IMG/VR virus record: IMGVR_UViG_3300001450_000387
Coordinates: 1 to 21,712 of that record
Source: a virus
Direction: 5' to 3' (one strand)
Length of the DNA: 21,712 bases
In this document: in pieces, positions 6,692 through 16,900 of the stretch
How the letters are laid out: each line of letters starts with the position of its first letter
How positions within the stretch are numbered: position 1 is the stretch's first letter
Notes under the pieces: model-generated
What the model saw: the letters and a program-made list of their open reading frames with translations, nothing else
Told to the model about the DNA's origin: nothing
Databases searched by the model: none
Made by a program: the position numbers and the translations under genes

Positions 6692-7453
6692 ATGCTAGAA
6701 AATAATTTAAGGCCAGATACAGAAACAATTTTACCGTATGACGTAGTAACACTACCTTCAGAGGGTATATTCTATAAAAATAAGAAAAAATCTGTAAAAG
6801 TAACCTACCTTAATGCCTCAGACGAAAATCTATTAGCTTCACAATCACTTCAGGGTAGTGGAGATTTAGTAAATCAACTAATACTTAAAAAAGTTTTAGA
6901 TAAGGATATCCAAATTAGTGATATGCCAGAATGTGATAAACAAGCTATTTTGGTTTTTTTACGTAACACAGCTTTTGGGTCTGATTACTCAGTTAAATTA
7001 AAAGACCCAAAAACAGGGATTGAATTTGAGACCACCTTGGACTTATCTATTTTAAAAACAAAAGATGTTACAATAGAATTGGATGATAAAAACGAATTTG
7101 AGTTCTACTTAGAAAAATCTAAAAAGAAATCAAAACTAAAGTTTTTAACACCTATTGACCAAGAAGACCTAAGAAAAATTGACGAGTCTCATAAAAATGA
7201 CCCAGTAAATCCATTTATGACAAAACAATTAGAAAAAATGTTAGTTGAAGTAGATGGTACAAGAGACCGAATGACAATTGCACAGTTTATACAAACCATG
7301 CCTATTAAAGACGCTCAAGACGTTAGGAAAATGGTCAAAAATAATACCCCAGCATTGGATTTAAATGTTACGACAACCACACCATCAGGAGAAGAAATGA
7401 AAGTATCAGTTTCATTGGGTGTTGAGTTTTTTCGTCCTTTCTACGGGCTATAG
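6692..7453 (+). CDS. Tail assembly chaperone / T4 gp26-like baseplate protein, first frame
   Basis: The 253-residue product has the pattern I associate with the T4_baseplate (gp26-like) family: LPSEGIFY at residues 21-28, then a V-x-YLNASDE segment, LVNQLILKKVL, DKQAILVFLRNTAFGSDY and a C-terminal beta region ending GVEFFRPFYGL. Such proteins act as baseplate hub subunits or tail assembly chaperones. Its place between tail tube and tape measure, followed by a short overlapping frame, is the classic site of the G/GT-type chaperone pair, which favours the chaperone reading. The shift to the other frame would have to occur before the TAG at 7451. Confidence 0.72.
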   Translation: MLENNLRPDTETILPYDVVTLPSEGIFYKNKKKSVKVTYLNASDENLLASQSLQGSGDLVNQLILKKVLDKDIQISDMPECDKQAILVFLRNTAFGSDYSVKLKDPKTGIEFETTLDLSILKTKDVTIELDDKNEFEFYLEKSKKKSKLKFLTPIDQEDLRKIDESHKNDPVNPFMTKQLEKMLVEVDGTRDRMTIAQFIQTMPIKDAQDVRKMVKNNTPALDLNVTTTTPSGEEMKVSVSLGVEFFRPFYGL

Positions 7454-7628
7454 GAATGCCCTGTTGTCAGAGTTTTACTTCTTAATGAGACACCTACATA
7501 TACCATATACTGACTTACTACAAATGCCTACATTTGAAAGAAGATTCTACATTGGTAAACTAGTAGAAGAATTTGAAAAGAAAAATCAAGCTATCGAACA
7601 AGCAAAAAACAAAAGTAAAAACATATAA
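7419..7628 (+). CDS. Tail chaperone second frame, probably joined by +1 frameshift
   Basis: This frame is +1 relative to 6692-7453 and open from 7401, after a TGA at 7398. Its product contains RNALLSEFYFLM, MPTFERRFYIGKL and a charged tail. That is the pattern of the short phage tail proteins with a conserved MP-x-x-x-RRFYI segment that follow gp26-like genes. The conserved part begins upstream of the first ATG (7485), and no ribosome binding site is seen, so independent initiation there would lose residues. Joining by a +1 slip is the simplest way to express it. Candidate sites are CTA TAG G at 7448-7454, analogous to the RF2 shift at a stop codon, and TTT TTT C at 7427-7433. A GTG start at 7419 is the alternative. 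Confidence 0.62.
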   Translation: MLSFFVLSTGYRNALLSEFYFLMRHLHIPYTDLLQMPTFERRFYIGKLVEEFEKKNQAIEQAKNKSKNI

Positions 7629-7630
7629 TT

Positions 7631-7652
7631 AACTATTTATATAGAAATAGTT
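7631..7652. repeat. Perfect 8-bp palindrome overlapping the TATTTATA motif
   Basis: AACTATTT (7631-7638) and AAATAGTT (7645-7652) are exact inverse copies around a 6-nt ATATAG centre. They lie 3 to 24 nt after the chaperone stop codon and 7 nt before the tape measure ATG. The stem has only one G-C pair, so it is weak as an RNA hairpin and more plausible as a DNA operator. Confidence 0.5.
7634..7641 (+). promoter_or_regulatory. TATTTATA motif upstream of the tape measure gene
   Basis: Exact copy 18 nt before the ATG at 7660, inside the palindrome at 7631-7652. Confidence 0.4.
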
Positions 7653-7659
7653 TAATATT

Positions 7660-9573
7660 ATGCCAAACGTAGGTGAGGAAAGAGTAAGTGGTGGAGTAAA
7701 CCAAATATATACCAATGATGGTGTGTGGAAAAATGTGGGGTACTCACCTCCCAACAATAGTGGACCTTCAGCGACAGGTTTTGGTAAAATACCAGAAGAA
7801 CTGGCACAAACCAGAACACCAAAAGACGCACTTAGTTTTTCAGACCTAGAAAAATTCCAAACAGCAATTACATCCATAGGTTCAAGTACCACCACTATAC
7901 AAGATAACATGGGTGTTATATTAGATATGTTAGCTTTAGAAGATACTTTAAGGGTAGACATCTCTAAAAGTATTGGAATGTCTAACGAACAGTTATTTGA
8001 CACTATTAATGAGTTAAATGAAGCTGGTGAATCAGCTTCAAGATTTGCATTAACAGTAAATGATTTATTCACTACATTTAAAGAGATAACACTAGAGGTT
8101 GGTAGAAAATTAAGAATTTCACCTGAAGTAACAGAAAGAGCAACATTATTAACCAAAACACTAGAAGGTTTTGACGCTTCAGATTTTGCTAAAGGATTTG
8201 ACGATATAGGTTTTAGTTTAGATAAAGCGATTGGTGGTGTGGATAAATCAAATAACGCTATGAGTGAAATCATCCAAACCGGACAACAATTCGGTGTGGT
8301 GATGGAAAAATTCCTAGGAAACGTAACATCCCAACTTAAGTTAGTTAATACCTATGGATTTGAACGTGGTGTTGAAGGTTTAGCTAGAATGGTAGCTAGG
8401 GGTCAGGCACTAGGATTAGAAATGAGTACGGTAACTTCATTAGCCGACAAATTCTTTGACCCAGAAGGTGCGATTGATTTTGCAGCACAAATGCAAGTAA
8501 TAGGTGGAGCTGTCGGTGATTTACAAGACCCATTTAAACTAATGTATATGGCTACTAATGACCTAGAAGGTCTACAGGAAGCTATAATAGATACTGCCGC
8601 CGCTGCAGTAACTTTTGATGAAGACAAAGGTAAATTTGTAATATCACCTGAACAAAGACGACAGTTAAAAGATATGGCGGAAGCTATGGGTATGTCGTAC
8701 CAAGACTTAGCTGATACAGCTGTTAAATCAGCAAGAAGAGCAGAGGCTTTTTCTGAAATGGAATTTTTAAACAATGTAACAGAAGAAGATAAAGAACTTA
8801 TAGCTGGTATGGCTGCGATGGGTGAAGGTGGTGAAATGCAAGTTAAAATACCTAGTTTAGATAAAATGGTGGACATAGATTCACTAACTTCTGAACAGAT
8901 AGATGAACTAAAAGTAGTTGGTATGTCAGACAGTGATATTTACGCACAACAACTTACAGTCGCAGAAAAAGCAAATCAATATTTAGCGACAATTGATACA
9001 GGAATAAGAAAGATGGTTAGGGAAGGTGGTGGTGATACTGAGGGGATGTTGGCGGCCAGTTTATCACAACAACTTGGGGAAAGTATGGAATTATTGACAA
9101 CTGAACAATTAAATTTAATAGGTAAAGGGGATATGGCTGGTTTTTTGAAGAATTTTTCAGACCCAGCGAACACACCCACAGGTATGACGGATAAATCAAC
9201 TACAGCTATATTAGATGGTTTAGAAAGAATGGGAATAATTACACCAGACCAAAACCCAAAAGTAGTTGATGACTTTATTTTAAGACCAGGTCAGGCACCA
9301 GTAAAATTTAATGAGGGTGACCTTATATTAGGTGGTACAGAGTTAGATGGTGGACAAGGGGGTGATATAACCAATAAAATCAATAATGTTAGTAATAATA
9401 TGAGCACCACCCCTAGAGTACAAGGACAAACCGGGCCAATAGAACTTACAGGTACGTTAACTGTTAAAGGTGAGGGAGAAAACGCGACAGTAAACGTTAA
9501 AAGATTACTTTCACAATTAAGTTCAGGTGACTTACAAAACCTAAGCATGATGCTATCCAACGCAACAGCATAA
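7660..9573 (+). CDS. Tail tape measure protein
   Basis: The 637-residue product follows the chaperone pair, as tape measure genes do. It is mostly helical with many polar heptads in the first ~300 residues. It carries a conserved-looking block at about residues 225-315 (YGFERGVEGLARMVARGQ, DKFFDPEGAIDFAAQMQV, IGGAVGDLQDPFKLMYMA) that I associate with tape measure proteins of T4-like Bacteroidota phages. The C-terminal part has a Gly/Asn-rich linker (about 555-595) and a short terminal helix. It would set tail length inside the tube. At roughly 1.5 angstrom per residue this predicts a tail near 95 nm, close to T4 (gp29, 590 residues). No lytic domain is seen. Confidence 0.82.
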   Translation: MPNVGEERVSGGVNQIYTNDGVWKNVGYSPPNNSGPSATGFGKIPEELAQTRTPKDALSFSDLEKFQTAITSIGSSTTTIQDNMGVILDMLALEDTLRVDISKSIGMSNEQLFDTINELNEAGESASRFALTVNDLFTTFKEITLEVGRKLRISPEVTERATLLTKTLEGFDASDFAKGFDDIGFSLDKAIGGVDKSNNAMSEIIQTGQQFGVVMEKFLGNVTSQLKLVNTYGFERGVEGLARMVARGQALGLEMSTVTSLADKFFDPEGAIDFAAQMQVIGGAVGDLQDPFKLMYMATNDLEGLQEAIIDTAAAAVTFDEDKGKFVISPEQRRQLKDMAEAMGMSYQDLADTAVKSARRAEAFSEMEFLNNVTEEDKELIAGMAAMGEGGEMQVKIPSLDKMVDIDSLTSEQIDELKVVGMSDSDIYAQQLTVAEKANQYLATIDTGIRKMVREGGGDTEGMLAASLSQQLGESMELLTTEQLNLIGKGDMAGFLKNFSDPANTPTGMTDKSTTAILDGLERMGIITPDQNPKVVDDFILRPGQAPVKFNEGDLILGGTELDGGQGGDITNKINNVSNNMSTTPRVQGQTGPIELTGTLTVKGEGENATVNVKRLLSQLSSGDLQNLSMMLSNATA

Positions 9574-9588
9574 AAAGAAGTAGTATTC

Positions 9589-9596
9589 TATTTATT
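9589..9596 (+). promoter_or_regulatory. TATTTATT, near-copy of the intergenic motif
   Basis: Seven of eight bases match TATTTATA. It lies 10 nt before the ATG at 9607 and is followed by A-rich leader. It would be the only candidate promoter for the 10.6-kb baseplate run. Confidence 0.33.
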
Positions 9597-9606
9597 AAAA
9601 AAGAAA

Positions 9607-12483
9607 ATGGCAACACCAAACAATTCTAGTTCACAAAATCCTTATGGATTAGGCAATTATAAAATATCTATTGCTAGTACAGAAATTTTAAGGAAGTTTT
9701 TGTTGGGAAAAAATTTGCAAAGTTCTTATATGGCGGACTCAAACCCAACAACACCATCTTTTGGAATACAAAAACCAGGAACCACAAACTATAGTTACTT
9801 ATCTGATAAATTTGTAATAGACCAAGATACAGTATCTGAAGGTGGGACAAAACCACAAACCAATTTATTTTTAGATAATAAATATGGTCCAATGGGTGGT
9901 TATAGGGATGTACAATTAATTGATGTTGATAAAGTACTACCTAGAACAGGACAAGGATATGTCGCACCAAATACTGTTACACCTCAGTCATTTGTATCAT
10001 CTAACTATACACCAGCTGAAATACTAGAAACGGTAAACATAACTAATGGGCTCGTTAATACATTAAACAATAAAATTTTAAATGATAGTAAGTTAACTGA
10101 AGTATCAGCTGGTCATTTACGTAGAAACCTAGGGAGTATACAATCCCAGTACGATTTTGATATTAGTGTGGATGGGTCATCTGACTCTAACATTAGTAGA
10201 ACACCAGGAGATAAAATACTAGAGGGTACGGACTTCATGTCCAGAATAACCAATCTATACTATGGTTACTCTAGCATTCCAGGAAACTATTTCCAAACAA
10301 CATTTGTACCAGATATAAATGCTTTACAATTAAATCAGATTAATTATGTAGGTGGGTTGGCTCCAAACATAACAGCAACTGCAAACGCCATACAAAACTC
10401 AATATTTTCAAACGGACTAGGTATACCAACTAGCCCGACTAATATGCCAATTCCTAGTGATATATTTTTACAGTATGCTGGTGAAGAACAACAATCATCA
10501 CTATTCCAAGCTTTAAAATATAATATTTACAGACCAGATTATAGTAAAGTACCATTACCTAGTAATATAGAAAAGGTAGTGCCATTCTATTATGTTGGCT
10601 CTAAAGAATCAGAACCAGGAAAAATACAAAGTCCATTAGACGCTGTACCACAAGACGAATTTGGTAGAAGTACTGGAGCTTTGGTATATGGACCATCAAC
10701 ACTGGCAAAAGAATTAGAAACAGTAAATGGAAGAGCTACTTGGTTATTCCAAACTTTTGGTCTTATGGGTAAGACTTATATGGATGGTGGTGGTTTATCA
10801 GCTGGGTGGACTTGGTTTGGTAACAAATCTTTTGCGTCTTTAAATGCACCACCACAAATGTTAACTACAAAATCATCAGAAAAACCCAAAAGAAAAGGTG
10901 GTTTATTAGACGAAACACAAAAACTTATAGATTCCGCACCATTAATGGGTGGTGCAAGAAGAAAACACGCTGGACATGCAATAGACCAAACATCTAAAAT
11001 ATTTAATGATGGGTACAAAAATATATCTAAAGGTTCTGGGGTTAAATTTGTAGACGAAGGTATTTTTGGTTCATTACAAGAAAGAGAATTTTGTCGTACC
11101 TGGACCAAAGATAACCCATATTATAAATTTAATAATATGGTTAGGTTTAAAGGTAACCAACTAGGTAAAGAAAGTTCTGTGTTAAATGATACATTTAATT
11201 TAAACATAGCTCCTAATATGGGTATAAATGTAGATACGGAAGCAAAAGAAAAAAATGTTAAAAAATATATGTTTTCTATTGAAAATTTAGCTTGGAGGGG
11301 GAGTGAAGAGTTACTAAACCTGCCAAAGGCAGAGAAAGGGCCAAATGGTGGAAGGATTATGTGGTTTCCACCATACGACATAAGTATTGGTGATACAAAC
11401 TCAGCACAATGGAATTCAATTAACTTTTTAGGTAGACCAGAACCAGTTTACGCTTATAATTATACTGAAAGAATTGGGACATTAGGTTTTAAAATTGTAG
11501 TTGACCACCCATCTATATTAAACGCTATAGTACAAAAAGAACTAGCTAAAACACCAGACGGTGTTGCGGATGCAGCTTTAGAAGCTTTTTTTGCTGGATG
11601 TAAAAACTATGATGTTTATGAATTAGCTGAAAAATATGAATTTTTAACACCAGACGAAATAAACCAAGTTTTAAATAGTAATGAAACCAACCCAACACCA
11701 CCAAATACAGACCCAGGTCCTGACAATGCTGTGGAACCTACAGATGAAAACTCAAGTGACCCAAAAACATTCTGGGATACTTGGACAGAAACTGTAGCCG
11801 AAGGAGGTGGGGGTGTAACAGAAGAATTTAAAAACACACTTAAAAACAATACCACAAATCAGGAAGAAAATCAGGCTAAATTAAAAACTAAAATTTTAAG
11901 TAAGTTGTTGGGTGAAGAAAATTATTTTAAACATTTAGAAACTACTGATGAATTTTTATATAGTTCTTTAAAAAGAAAATTACAATACTTTCATCCATCA
12001 TTCCATTCTACAACACCAGAAGGTTTAAATAATAGACTATCTTTTCTATTACAATGTACTAGACCAGGAAAAACCATCCCAACACAAACAGAGGGAGGGT
12101 TAGAAAACTTAGACGCTGAAAATACGGCTTTTGGTGCACCACCAATATGTGTTCTTAGAGTAGGTGATTTTTACCACACAAAAATAGCTATAGATTCTGT
12201 TAGTTTTAGTTATGACCCATTAATATTAGATTTAAATCCAGAAGGGATAGGTGTACAACCTATGATAGCAACGGTCTCACTCAACTTTAAATATATCGGA
12301 GGTCAAGGACTTAAATCACCAATCTCACAATTACAAAATGCTTTATCTAACAATTATTTTGCTAATACAGAAATGTATAACCCTAATAGTTTAGTTAATA
12401 CTGGTGACGAACCAGAAGAGTTTAATAGTTATGATTGGATTACAAATAAAGCGACTGATAAAATAAATGATTGGTTTTCATAA
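9607..12483 (+). CDS. Large baseplate / tail tube-cap protein, possibly gp48/gp54-like
   Basis: The 958-residue product is not firmly recognised. Residues 555-595 include YMFSIENLAWRG and IMWFPPYDISIGD, a segment I associate with baseplate proteins of large myophages. A Pro/Asn/Asp-rich linker follows at about 690-722. Residues 840-905 hold GAPPICVLRVGDFYHTKIAI, then DSVSFSYDP and VSLNFKYIGGQGL. This pattern of a small beta domain, in which PP precedes a short strand pair and a final strand, resembles T4 gp48/gp54, the proteins that start tube polymerisation on the baseplate. Position right after the tape measure and before the gp53-like and hub genes agrees. The N-terminal ~500 residues are unassigned. 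The next gene begins 11 nt later. Confidence 0.55.
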   Translation: MATPNNSSSQNPYGLGNYKISIASTEILRKFLLGKNLQSSYMADSNPTTPSFGIQKPGTTNYSYLSDKFVIDQDTVSEGGTKPQTNLFLDNKYGPMGGYRDVQLIDVDKVLPRTGQGYVAPNTVTPQSFVSSNYTPAEILETVNITNGLVNTLNNKILNDSKLTEVSAGHLRRNLGSIQSQYDFDISVDGSSDSNISRTPGDKILEGTDFMSRITNLYYGYSSIPGNYFQTTFVPDINALQLNQINYVGGLAPNITATANAIQNSIFSNGLGIPTSPTNMPIPSDIFLQYAGEEQQSSLFQALKYNIYRPDYSKVPLPSNIEKVVPFYYVGSKESEPGKIQSPLDAVPQDEFGRSTGALVYGPSTLAKELETVNGRATWLFQTFGLMGKTYMDGGGLSAGWTWFGNKSFASLNAPPQMLTTKSSEKPKRKGGLLDETQKLIDSAPLMGGARRKHAGHAIDQTSKIFNDGYKNISKGSGVKFVDEGIFGSLQEREFCRTWTKDNPYYKFNNMVRFKGNQLGKESSVLNDTFNLNIAPNMGINVDTEAKEKNVKKYMFSIENLAWRGSEELLNLPKAEKGPNGGRIMWFPPYDISIGDTNSAQWNSINFLGRPEPVYAYNYTERIGTLGFKIVVDHPSILNAIVQKELAKTPDGVADAALEAFFAGCKNYDVYELAEKYEFLTPDEINQVLNSNETNPTPPNTDPGPDNAVEPTDENSSDPKTFWDTWTETVAEGGGGVTEEFKNTLKNNTTNQEENQAKLKTKILSKLLGEENYFKHLETTDEFLYSSLKRKLQYFHPSFHSTTPEGLNNRLSFLLQCTRPGKTIPTQTEGGLENLDAENTAFGAPPICVLRVGDFYHTKIAIDSVSFSYDPLILDLNPEGIGVQPMIATVSLNFKYIGGQGLKSPISQLQNALSNNYFANTEMYNPNSLVNTGDEPEEFNSYDWITNKATDKINDWFS

Positions 12484-12494
12484 AAAATTAAAAA

Positions 12495-13595
12495 ATGACA
12501 GGGACAACTAATTATAAAACTACTTTAAATACCTTTGTTGGTAGTAGTAAAGCCTATGGACTAGATGTTAAGAATAGAATACAAAATTTATTTTTATACA
12601 ATAGTATGGGTTTAGTAGAAGAATTAATGTATTCTAGAAATTATCACGAAGGTATGTTAGGTGGTAACAATAGTATTGGTGGTGGGGTAACAAACTTAGT
12701 GGGTATACCAAAAGACTTACTAGACAGGGTATCAACCTACTACACAACATTAAAAATAGCTATTAGTAGTGAAACAACAACAATACAAACAAACTTTAAC
12801 ACCTTATCACCAACAGATAATGAAAAACTATATATAAAAGAGTTGTTAAATAAAGTATTAGAAAATCAATTTGAATATATAAACAATAATTTAATATCCG
12901 TAGTTAATAGTTTAAGAAAGTTACAAAATAATTTAAGTACAACAGCAGACAAACTAAATTTTATAACAGTAAATAATTACGATGGGTATTTTCAAAACAC
13001 TTTTGGTGGGATAGTTGTGGCACAACAATTAACATCATCAACCACCACACTAATACAAGCATACACAGCAGATAGTGCAAGTATAGGTAATTATATTAGT
13101 GAATACGTTAATCCAACATTTAATAGAGATTACCCATCAGGTAACGAATATATTTTCTTTTCCAATCATATCTACACAAATAAGAGTTTATTATTTACTT
13201 TTGATGGCAATTATGAGAACGAATTAAAAAAATTAATAAGATTTAGAGATAGCCAACTCTATGATAATTTATTGAAAATAGACGAAAGTGGGTTTAAAGG
13301 CATAAAAGTAAAAACTAAAAGAGGGTTTGAACCATTGTTAAATGATATAATTAGGGGTTGGATTGGCTATGACCTTAGGTTTTTTAATTCTAGAATAACT
13401 AATGGTATCGTTGCTGGTTATGAAGTACTAGATGGGCAATTAAGTAATTATACTAGTGACTTTAATGTTGAGTTTGGTATAACAACTGGAACAACAGCAC
13501 AAAACCTAGTTAGGGATAATTTACGTCAGAGACAAGGGGGTGTACCAGATAATAAATTTAATTTTAAATTGGAAAGACAATTACATATTAGTTAA
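12495..13595 (+). CDS. Hypothetical baseplate-region protein
   Basis: The 366-residue product is not recognised. It has a mixed N-terminal part, a long predicted helical stretch at about residues 95-155 (KLYIKELLNKVLEN, then NLISVVNSLRKLQNNL), and a C-terminal alpha/beta part with IRGWIGYDLRFFNSRI. There is no signal peptide or membrane segment. It begins 11 nt after the tube-cap gene and ends 5 nt before the gp53-like gene, so it is part of the baseplate run and probably a virion protein. A wedge or tail-terminator role is possible but not shown. Confidence 0.6.
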   Translation: MTGTTNYKTTLNTFVGSSKAYGLDVKNRIQNLFLYNSMGLVEELMYSRNYHEGMLGGNNSIGGGVTNLVGIPKDLLDRVSTYYTTLKIAISSETTTIQTNFNTLSPTDNEKLYIKELLNKVLENQFEYINNNLISVVNSLRKLQNNLSTTADKLNFITVNNYDGYFQNTFGGIVVAQQLTSSTTTLIQAYTADSASIGNYISEYVNPTFNRDYPSGNEYIFFSNHIYTNKSLLFTFDGNYENELKKLIRFRDSQLYDNLLKIDESGFKGIKVKTKRGFEPLLNDIIRGWIGYDLRFFNSRITNGIVAGYEVLDGQLSNYTSDFNVEFGITTGTTAQNLVRDNLRQRQGGVPDNKFNFKLERQLHIS

Positions 13596-13600
13596 AAATT

Positions 13601-13918
13601 ATGAGTTACTATAATAGATATAATGAGTTTATTGTTAATGGTGATTATATAATGGTACCAGGCATAAAACTAGCACCAAAATCTAGTGATAGACAAGTGG
13701 TATATAAAACTGGTAAAAGTAGATTAGATAAATTTTCACAACAATACTACGGTTCACCATACTATGGTTGGTTAATTATGCAGTCTAACCCAACATTTGG
13801 TGGACAAGAATGGAATATACCAGATGGTACAATAATAACAATACCATTCCCATTAATGCAATCACTAGAGGACTATAAATCAAAATTAGACCAACACTTC
13901 CTCTACTATGGCAGATAA
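13601..13918 (+). CDS. Baseplate wedge protein, gp53-like with LysM-like fold
   Basis: The 105-residue product carries the LysM-like signature seen in T4 gp53 and tail X-type proteins. It has RLDKFSQQYYGSPYYGWLIM (about residues 41-60), a following Asn, then EWNIPDGTIITIPFP (70-84), which fits G-T-x-I-x-IP. In T4, gp53 joins neighbouring wedges during baseplate assembly. T4 gp53 is 196 residues, so this is a short form covering mainly the LysM-like part. It overlaps the start of the hub gene by 11 nt, suggesting coupled translation. Confidence 0.78.
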   Translation: MSYYNRYNEFIVNGDYIMVPGIKLAPKSSDRQVVYKTGKSRLDKFSQQYYGSPYYGWLIMQSNPTFGGQEWNIPDGTIITIPFPLMQSLEDYKSKLDQHFLYYGR

Positions 13919-16900
13919 ATTAAATTCCGGAGATGTTTTTACAAACCCAGTAGGTAACAATTTAGTTGTTGTTGACCCTAATAAAGTTATGGGCTCCAAT
14001 GGTAAAATCGTAGATAGACTAGTCAATCACGAAGATTTAGTAATGTACGCCAACCTAACAGCAAAAATTTATCCAAGAAGTAAAATTATTGCTGGTGCAG
14101 CTGCGGGTGATGAAATAAAAGTAGATTTATTTGATGGTGAATTAAATTTTTTAAAACCAGGTGGTAAAAAGAATTTAGATTCAGATTGGACAGAAGGATT
14201 TACAGACCCAGATTTTGGTAAAAGTAAAAAAAGTGATAAAAACGGTGTTAAACCATCTAGAGTTTTTGATAATGATAAAGATTTTGGTGGGTTTGGTATC
14301 ACATCTATAAGTGTTAAGGTTAATTCTTCCTATATACCACAAGTAAGTATAAACTTTACGGACGTTAGGGGTAAAACATTATTTGAACAAGCAAAAACTA
14401 ACTCACCATACACAGCATTTTTTCACCTACCGTACCCAACATTTTTTCTAACACTTAAAGGGTATTATGGTAAAGCGGTTCAGTATCAGTTAACTCTGGA
14501 AAAATTTGTATCAAGATTCGACCCTAGTAGTGGTGACTATTTAATAACTTGTGATTTTAAAGGTAACCACATTGCCCTTTTACGTGATATAAACATGCAT
14601 CAATGTGTTACAGCACCTTATATGTACCCCACAAGAGTAGATGGTGACGGAAACGTAACATCAACAAAAGGAAGACAGATTATGAGAAATGTCTATAAAA
14701 TATATAAAGACTCTAAATTAATACCTAATGATTTTCCAGAATACACCATAGTAGAATTAATAGAAAAAGTAAAAACATTAGATAAAGATTTAGGAAAATT
14801 ATATGGGCAAAAAAACTTAACAACAACTACGGATAAATTAAGGTATGAAGAAACCCTAGACAAATTAAAAGAAAAATTTAAAAAGGATTGGATGAGTGAG
14901 TATCTAGCCACTGACCTTGGAGAGGATGTAGAAATATTAATAAAAGAAGTTAATGGTGAAGGTAATAGTGTAACCAAAAAAGTTTGGACAACAGCCTACC
15001 CATTAAAAGCTACAGGAAATATAAATGAAGAGGTAAAGGCGGGTAATGGTAATCGAACAGAAATGTTACAACAAGCCGAAATAGAAGCACTTGAAGCTTT
15101 AGCACAAGTAGTTTTACCAGAATTAAATAAATTAAGTGAAAACAATACATTTGGTGTTGATGGTGTAGAAGATGGCAAATATAAAGTAAATGACTATTTT
15201 GGTGAACTAGTGAGTAATGGATTTGGTTTTAATGTAAGACAACTCTATAAAGGAATGAAGGTAAATGGGCCCGACGGAATTAAAGTTGAGAATACCGAAA
15301 AACTTAACCAAGACGATACGGGTAAAAATAGAGAACTAGAACCTTGGTTTATTACAGGACTAGCAAGTCAAACTTTTTATGGTAGATGGAACCTACAAAA
15401 GAAAAGTTTTGATACCAAAGCTAAAGAAATGTCACAAGAAATTTCTGCTGAATTAAATGAACGACTACAGAATTATTTAGGGTTTGTACCTACAATAAGA
15501 AATGTATTCGCAATTATAGTTGCTGGTGCGGATACGTTTTTAAGGTTATTAGATGATGTCCACACAAATGCGATGAGACAAAGTACCAACCCAAAAAGGT
15601 TAGCGGTTGCTAATCAGTCAAATGATACAGCTAAAAATAATACAAAAGATAATGAAATTTGTTACCCTTGGCCTCAATACTATGTTGTTGAAGAGGAGGG
15701 AGCTTGTGGTATAACTTCTGCGGTATTAAAATATCCAGGAGCTACTGACGTAATAGACGTAAATGAATCTAATAACAAAAAATTTTGGCCAGAAGTAGAT
15801 TTTGTAGAAGAATATGTTAAAAGTACCGTATATAGAATAAGTGATTATAAATTTGCAACTATTAACACAGGAATCTCAAAACAATTTACACCAATAAATG
15901 TTAGAGACTGGCCAGCAAAAACAGCACCCTACACAACTAAAGATAATAGTGAGTTTTTATTTGAAATATTAGATAGAGCACAATCAGTCATTACTTTTGG
16001 TAGCGTAATGACAAGATACCAAAGCTCCCAATCACTACCACTAATAGGTGAATCACTAACGGAATTAGCGGGATATGAAGCACAAAACATAAATAAACAA
16101 ATAGAAGAAAACCCAAAACTAAAAGAATTTATAGCATCCATAACAAGTTTTGAAGATATAGAAAGAAAATTAAAATCAACATCACCATACAACTTTAGTA
16201 TCTATGAAAATTTTGGTATAATAACACCCTTTAACCAAAAAACATTTACAATTGAAACAAGACCAAATAACCCATTTGAAATTGTTAGTAAAAATTTCTC
16301 ATTAAATTCTAGTGTTTTAGACGTTTCTAAAACTACCGGATTTTTTGATACGGTACCTTTCCTACCCCCTGTTCAAAATTCTGGGTGGGTAACTAAAAAT
16401 TTAGCTGGTGGTGAATTAATTTCTGGTCCCGGTGATTTTTATAGGTTAAAAAATTTATATTATGACATAAATGATGATGGTGTTTTAAAAGATATTGATA
16501 ATATACTGTATTTAACGGGCTCTGACGTATGTAGAGCAAGGTTTGATAGGGGTAGTTGGTTTAATACTGAAATAAGCGGACCAATATCCGACAGCTCAAT
16601 TGTAGACGAATATTACAACACGAAAGGTTTTCTTACAGATACAGGCTTTTTTCTAAATTATACGGAAGGAAGTATTAAAAATTCTTTAACACCAATTAAT
16701 GTTGTAAACCCACTTCCCATAGCAAATCAAGAAATAGATTTAACAACTAAAAAGTTAACGTCTATGTTAAACACACCTTATTTTATTAATTCATTATTGG
16801 ATGGTGTAAATAAAGACCAAGTTGGTTCTACAAATCCATACACATTAAGTTCTTATTTATTCTTAAATTCTTTACCATTAATAAATTTTAGAGAAAAGGT

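Noticed and set aside
7629-8273. 214-aa open frame on the minus strand opposite the tape measure gene
   Set aside because: It lies wholly opposite a well-supported tape measure gene, has no recognisable domain, and its composition looks like the complement of coding sequence.
8403-8876. 157-aa minus-strand frame
   Set aside because: Antisense to the conserved block of the tape measure gene, with no start signal and no domain.
16854-16861. TATTTATT inside the hub gene as a promoter
   Set aside because: It is a 7/8 match in the middle of a coding region with no start codon in a real frame nearby, as expected by chance in AT-rich DNA.
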